Positions 4,760 through 7,204 of a stretch of DNA of 7,204 nt are shown here, piece after piece; the first letter of the stretch is position 1; the number at the start of each line of letters is the position of its first letter. The translations under genes were made by a program, and so were the position numbers. Below the pieces are notes generated by a model, which was not told the origin of the DNA, ran no database searches, and worked only from the letters and a program-made list of their open reading frames with translations. The stretch covers positions 1-7,204 of the forward strand of contig USAR01000071.1 in assembly GCA_900552605.1 (NCBI GenBank). Reading direction: 5' to 3'. Source of the DNA: an uncultured Oscillospiraceae bacterium. Its GTDB lineage: Bacteria > Bacillota > Clostridia > Oscillospirales > Acutalibacteraceae.

Positions 4760-6610
4760 TTAAGAAACTTTTTGGTATTTCTTTACTCTCAACATTCTTA
4801 CAGAGTTTGCAACAGCCATCATACAAACGCCGACATCTGCAAAAATCGCAACCCACATATTTGCAATTCCTATTGCGCAAAGCACCATAACCACTACCTT
4901 AACTAAAAGCGAAATAACAATGTTTGCCATGGCGCAAACTGTAGTTCTGCGGGCGATTTTAATTGCAGTAGGTATAGCTGTCAGTTCATCATTCATCAGC
5001 ACAACATCTGATGCTTGAAGCGCGGCGTCGGTTCCTACAACACCCATTGAAATTCCAACGTTTGCACGCGCAAGAACGGGCACATCGTTAATACCGTCAC
5101 CGACGAATGCAACCTTGCGATCTTTGCAAAGCTGTTCAACGACCTTAAGCTTATCCTCAGGCATAAGCTCAGCATTATAATCTGTAATCCCAAGCTCATC
5201 GGCAGCTGCTTTTGCAGATTCCTTTGAACCGCCCGTCAGCATAACTGTCTTTTTAACACCGAGTGTGTGCAGCTCCTTAATTGCGTCAATTACTCCGTTT
5301 TTCATAGTGTCGCCGATTATAATATAGCCGAGATACTCTCCGTCTTTTGCAATGTGCACACCGCCTACAACCTCATTAGCGTATATGTTCATAGAATTTA
5401 GCCAACGTGCCGTTCCGGCATAATATCTAACACCGTCAATCTCTGCGCTGACACCTTTCCCGGCAATACTTTGAGTGTTGGTGGTTTTATATTTTGTGCC
5501 GTTGCCTGCAGCTGCAATCGAAATACCGATCGGATGCGTTGACTCAGCCTCTATTGCCGCTGCGAGATCAAGCAGTTCATCAGAGGACATAACTTTGCTT
5601 ACAGCAGATTTAACCGCAAATCGACCATCGGTCAGAGTACCGGTTTTATCAAAACATATCGTATCGATTTCCGCAAGCATTTCAAGAGAGCTGCTTCCCT
5701 TTGCAAGAATACCGCATTTGGAAGCGCCGCCCATTCCACAGAAAAAGGCAAGCGGAACAGAAACAACAAGAGCGCAGGGACAAGAAACCACCAAGAACAT
5801 AAGACCACGGTGAAACCATTCGTTAAACGGCTGACCGAAAATAAGTGTCGGCACTGCAATAATTGCTACCGCAAGGCCTACAACGATAGGTGTATAAACT
5901 CTTGCAAACCTTGTAACAAAGCTCTCCTTGCGCGACTTTTTGGCATATGCCATCTCACCCATTGCAATAATTTTTGCAACAGCAGAATCCTTATACTCTG
6001 TTGTAACCCTTATTTTAAGCGTGCCGTCTTTTGCAATACAACCACCCGTTACCGTATCGCCGACAACAGCCGATTCCGGAATTGATTCGCCGAGAACGGC
6101 GGACACATCAATCGACGATGAACCCTCAATAACAACTCCGTCAAGAGGTATGCGCTCACCGGTTAGAACTTGTATAGTATCACCGACACGAACTTCATCG
6201 GGCGATACTTTTCTTGTTCCGTCCTCTGTTATAACAACAGCATAGTCGGGACGCAGATCCATAAGCGCTTTAAGCGACGTCCTTGAACGGTGAACAGCAA
6301 TATCACTGAAAAGCTCGCCTATCTGATAAAGTATCATAACAGCGCCTGCTTCACCGTATTCACCAATACAAAGTGCGCCGATAGTTGCAATGCTCATCAG
6401 GAAGTTTTCATCCATAAATCTTCCACTTTTAATATTTGAAGCAGCCTTTATAATTACGTCGTAACCGGCAACAAAATATGCAGCAATAAAAATAAATACC
6501 TCAAATGGGATCTCTTTAAAAACGCCGGTAAAATGCATTACTTCACCAATGAGAAAAAGTACGGCGGCAACTATTATTCTGTAAAGTCTCTTCTTGGCTT
6601 TCTTAGTCAC
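4760..6610 (-). CDS. cadA: Heavy-metal P1B-type ATPase (Zn2+/Cd2+/Pb2+ exporter, CadA/ZntA-like)
   Basis: A 616-residue inner-membrane pump that exports divalent soft metals using ATP. Visible: N-terminal hydrophobic helices to about 105; actuator domain with SAVLGESIP at 170-178; transmembrane metal motif SCPCALV at 276-282; phosphorylation site DKTGT at 321-325; nucleotide-domain HP at 359-360; hinge GDGINDVP at 504-511; and last helices with Lys571 (LLVKVVV) and Asp592 (IFADVG). CPC plus this Lys and Asp match the Zn/Cd/Pb group (Lys693 and Asp714 of E. coli ZntA) rather than copper pumps. There is no metal-binding domain in this chain: it is encoded by the upstream gene. Odd: the actuator motif reads LGES instead of TGES (Leu173), while the key Glu175 is kept. 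The start is GTG, inside the GTGA overlap with the upstream stop, behind an excellent GAGGTGAT ribosome site. Other divalent metals such as Co2+ cannot be excluded. Confidence 0.94.
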   Translation of the reverse strand: MTKKAKKRLYRIIVAAVLFLIGEVMHFTGVFKEIPFEVFIFIAAYFVAGYDVIIKAASNIKSGRFMDENFLMSIATIGALCIGEYGEAGAVMILYQIGELFSDIAVHRSRTSLKALMDLRPDYAVVITEDGTRKVSPDEVRVGDTIQVLTGERIPLDGVVIEGSSSIDVSAVLGESIPESAVVGDTVTGGCIAKDGTLKIRVTTEYKDSAVAKIIAMGEMAYAKKSRKESFVTRFARVYTPIVVGLAVAIIAVPTLIFGQPFNEWFHRGLMFLVVSCPCALVVSVPLAFFCGMGGASKCGILAKGSSSLEMLAEIDTICFDKTGTLTDGRFAVKSAVSKVMSSDELLDLAAAIEAESTHPIGISIAAAGNGTKYKTTNTQSIAGKGVSAEIDGVRYYAGTARWLNSMNIYANEVVGGVHIAKDGEYLGYIIIGDTMKNGVIDAIKELHTLGVKKTVMLTGGSKESAKAAADELGITDYNAELMPEDKLKVVEQLCKDRKVAFVGDGINDVPVLARANVGISMGVVGTDAALQASDVVLMNDELTAIPTAIKIARRTTVCAMANIVISLLVKVVVMVLCAIGIANMWVAIFADVGVCMMAVANSVRMLRVKKYQKVS

Positions 6611-6825
6611 AGCGGAATCACCTCGCAGTCAGGCTCAACCTTTCTTACGGCCTCCGTTACTGCCGAAATTAAAGCATCTCCGAAATCATCAGCTTCAACA
6701 ACCAGGCGTTGATTCATAAAATCGATTGAAGCACTTGATACACCGACGACCTTTTGAACCTTTTTTTCCGCCTTTGCAGCGCAAACAGCGCAATCCATCT
6801 CATCGAGTTTAAATACCTTTGTCAT
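6607..6825 (-). CDS. Stand-alone heavy-metal-associated (HMA) domain protein
   Basis: A 72-residue ferredoxin-like HMA protein, equivalent to the N-terminal metal-binding domain normally fused to CadA/ZntA pumps. It likely binds Zn2+/Cd2+ and passes it to, or regulates, the adjacent ATPase. The motif EMDCAVCAAKAE (residues 9-20) carries the CxxC ligands Cys12 and Cys15, preceded by an Asp typical of Zn/Cd-type domains; the middle SIDFMNQRLVVEA is the expected second beta strand pair; the end RKVEPDCEVI matches the terminal strand and adds Cys67. Start choice: ATG at 6825 gives a normal domain, with AAGAAAGG at 6839-6846 and a rather long 13-nt spacer. An in-frame TTG at 6852 would add nine residues but has no ribosome site. 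The stop TGA overlaps the ATPase GTG by 4 nt, implying coupled translation. A CopZ-like copper chaperone is less likely because the partner pump has Zn/Cd residues. Confidence 0.88.
   Translation of the reverse strand: MTKVFKLDEMDCAVCAAKAEKKVQKVVGVSSASIDFMNQRLVVEADDFGDALISAVTEAVRKVEPDCEVIPL
6617..6624 (-). promoter_or_regulatory. Ribosome-binding site of the metal ATPase, inside the HMA gene
   Basis: On the minus strand GAGGTGAT, an eight-base match to the 16S rRNA 3' end complement, lies 6 nt before the GTG at 6610. It decides the GTG start and is embedded in the last codons of the HMA gene. Confidence 0.85.
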
Positions 6826-6885
6826 AATACATTCAAAACCTTTCTTAGGCAAGCAATAATAAAATTAAATTTAACGCCTTGCTTC

Positions 6886-7200
6886 CTATTCTTCAATGTG
6901 CTCAATGCCTTGTGCAAGGATTGTTTTAACGTGATCATCGGCGAGTGAATAGAAGACCGTTTTCCCTTCACGTCTGTATTTTATAAGCCTTGCTTGCTTA
7001 AGGACTCTAAGCTGATGTGAAACGGCGCTTTGCGTTATTCCAACAAGCTTTGTTATATCGCAAACACAAAGCTCTGCACTTGCGAGCACAAAAAGAATTT
7101 TAAGCCGAGTGGAATCGCCGAACATCTTGAAAAGATCGGCAACTGCGAAAAATTCATCGTCCGAAAGCATTTTTTCATTAACTTTTTCCAATACCCCCAT
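6886..7200 (-). CDS. ArsR/SmtB-family metal-responsive repressor (CadC/CzrA-like)
   Basis: A 104-residue winged-helix dimeric repressor that should release operator DNA when Zn2+, Cd2+ or Pb2+ binds. The fold is visible: LFKMFGDSTRLKILFVL at 23-39, the recognition HTH from ELCVCDI through ITQSAVSHQLRVLKQARLI (43-73), and the wing YRREGKTVFYSL (75-86). Two metal sites can be read: Cys45-x-Cys47 in ELCVCDI, as in ArsR and CadC; and Asp88-x-His90 ... His101-x-x-Glu104, which matches the alpha-5 site of SmtB/CzrA in spacing. The N-terminal cysteines that complete CadC's alpha-3N site are missing. It is first in the operon, 60 bp ahead of the HMA gene, and probably autoregulates; promoter and operator are off the right edge. 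The ATG at 7200 is only 4 bp from the window end, so its ribosome site is unseen and the frame could start further upstream; an internal ATG at 7170 has no good ribosome site. Confidence 0.92.
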   Translation of the reverse strand: MGVLEKVNEKMLSDDEFFAVADLFKMFGDSTRLKILFVLASAELCVCDITKLVGITQSAVSHQLRVLKQARLIKYRREGKTVFYSLADDHVKTILAQGIEHIEE

Positions 7201-7204
7201 GTGC

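Noticed and set aside
5475..5813. Plus-strand frame opposite the metal ATPase.
   Set aside because: Shadow of the ATPase gene; no start signal, no recognisable domain.
6850..6852. TTG start for the HMA protein giving 81 residues.
   Set aside because: No ribosome site upstream, and the extra nine residues are not part of the HMA fold; ATG at 6825 preferred.
6826..6885. Separate promoter or operator between the repressor and HMA genes.
   Set aside because: AT-rich with a short TTAAATTTAA palindrome, but no -35/-10 pair or long ArsR-type inverted repeat; simple operon spacing is sufficient.

Overview
The window looks like chromosomal DNA from a low-to-moderate GC Firmicute, most likely an anaerobic clostridial lineage (Oscillospiraceae/Ruminococcaceae-like). 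This is inferred from a bifunctional HPr kinase/phosphorylase next to a ROK glucokinase, sigma-A promoters with TATAAT boxes, AGGAGG-type ribosome sites, T-tailed hairpin terminators and an AzgA-type purine permease. No tRNA, rRNA, CRISPR, insertion sequence or phage gene was seen.

Layout. (a) 1-1522, minus strand: hprK followed 14 bp later by a ROK glucokinase gene that runs off the left edge, so sugar phosphorylation and carbon-catabolite signalling share a transcript. (b) 1523-1759: divergent intergenic region with back-to-back sigma-A promoters, one for hprK (minus) and one for ychF (plus). (c) 1760-2818, plus: the ATPase ychF/engD, ending in a strong intrinsic terminator at 2839-2880. 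(d) 2881-3225: a decayed AraC-type helix-turn-helix fragment on the minus strand, then a perfect-consensus promoter (TTGACA-17-TATAAT) and an RNA leader that can fold into a three-way junction. (e) 3226-4674, plus: guanine/hypoxanthine permease. (f) 4700-4741: a hairpin placed to terminate from both sides. (g) 4760-7200, minus: a three-gene heavy-metal resistance operon, ArsR/SmtB repressor -> stand-alone HMA metal-binding protein -> Zn/Cd/Pb P1B-type ATPase. Its promoter and operator lie beyond the right edge.

Most of the genes belong to known families. The most unusual points are: YchF lacks a 12-residue block of the normally invariant core just after switch II, at a place where near-identical flanking sequence suggests a repeat-mediated collapse; the purine-permease leader folds as a three-way junction but lacks the conserved purine-riboswitch core; the metal ATPase has Leu in place of Thr in its TGES motif; its usual N-terminal HMA domain is a separate gene joined by a 4-nt GTGA overlap; and the repressor combines a CadC/ArsR-like CVC site with a complete SmtB/CzrA-like alpha-5 zinc site.
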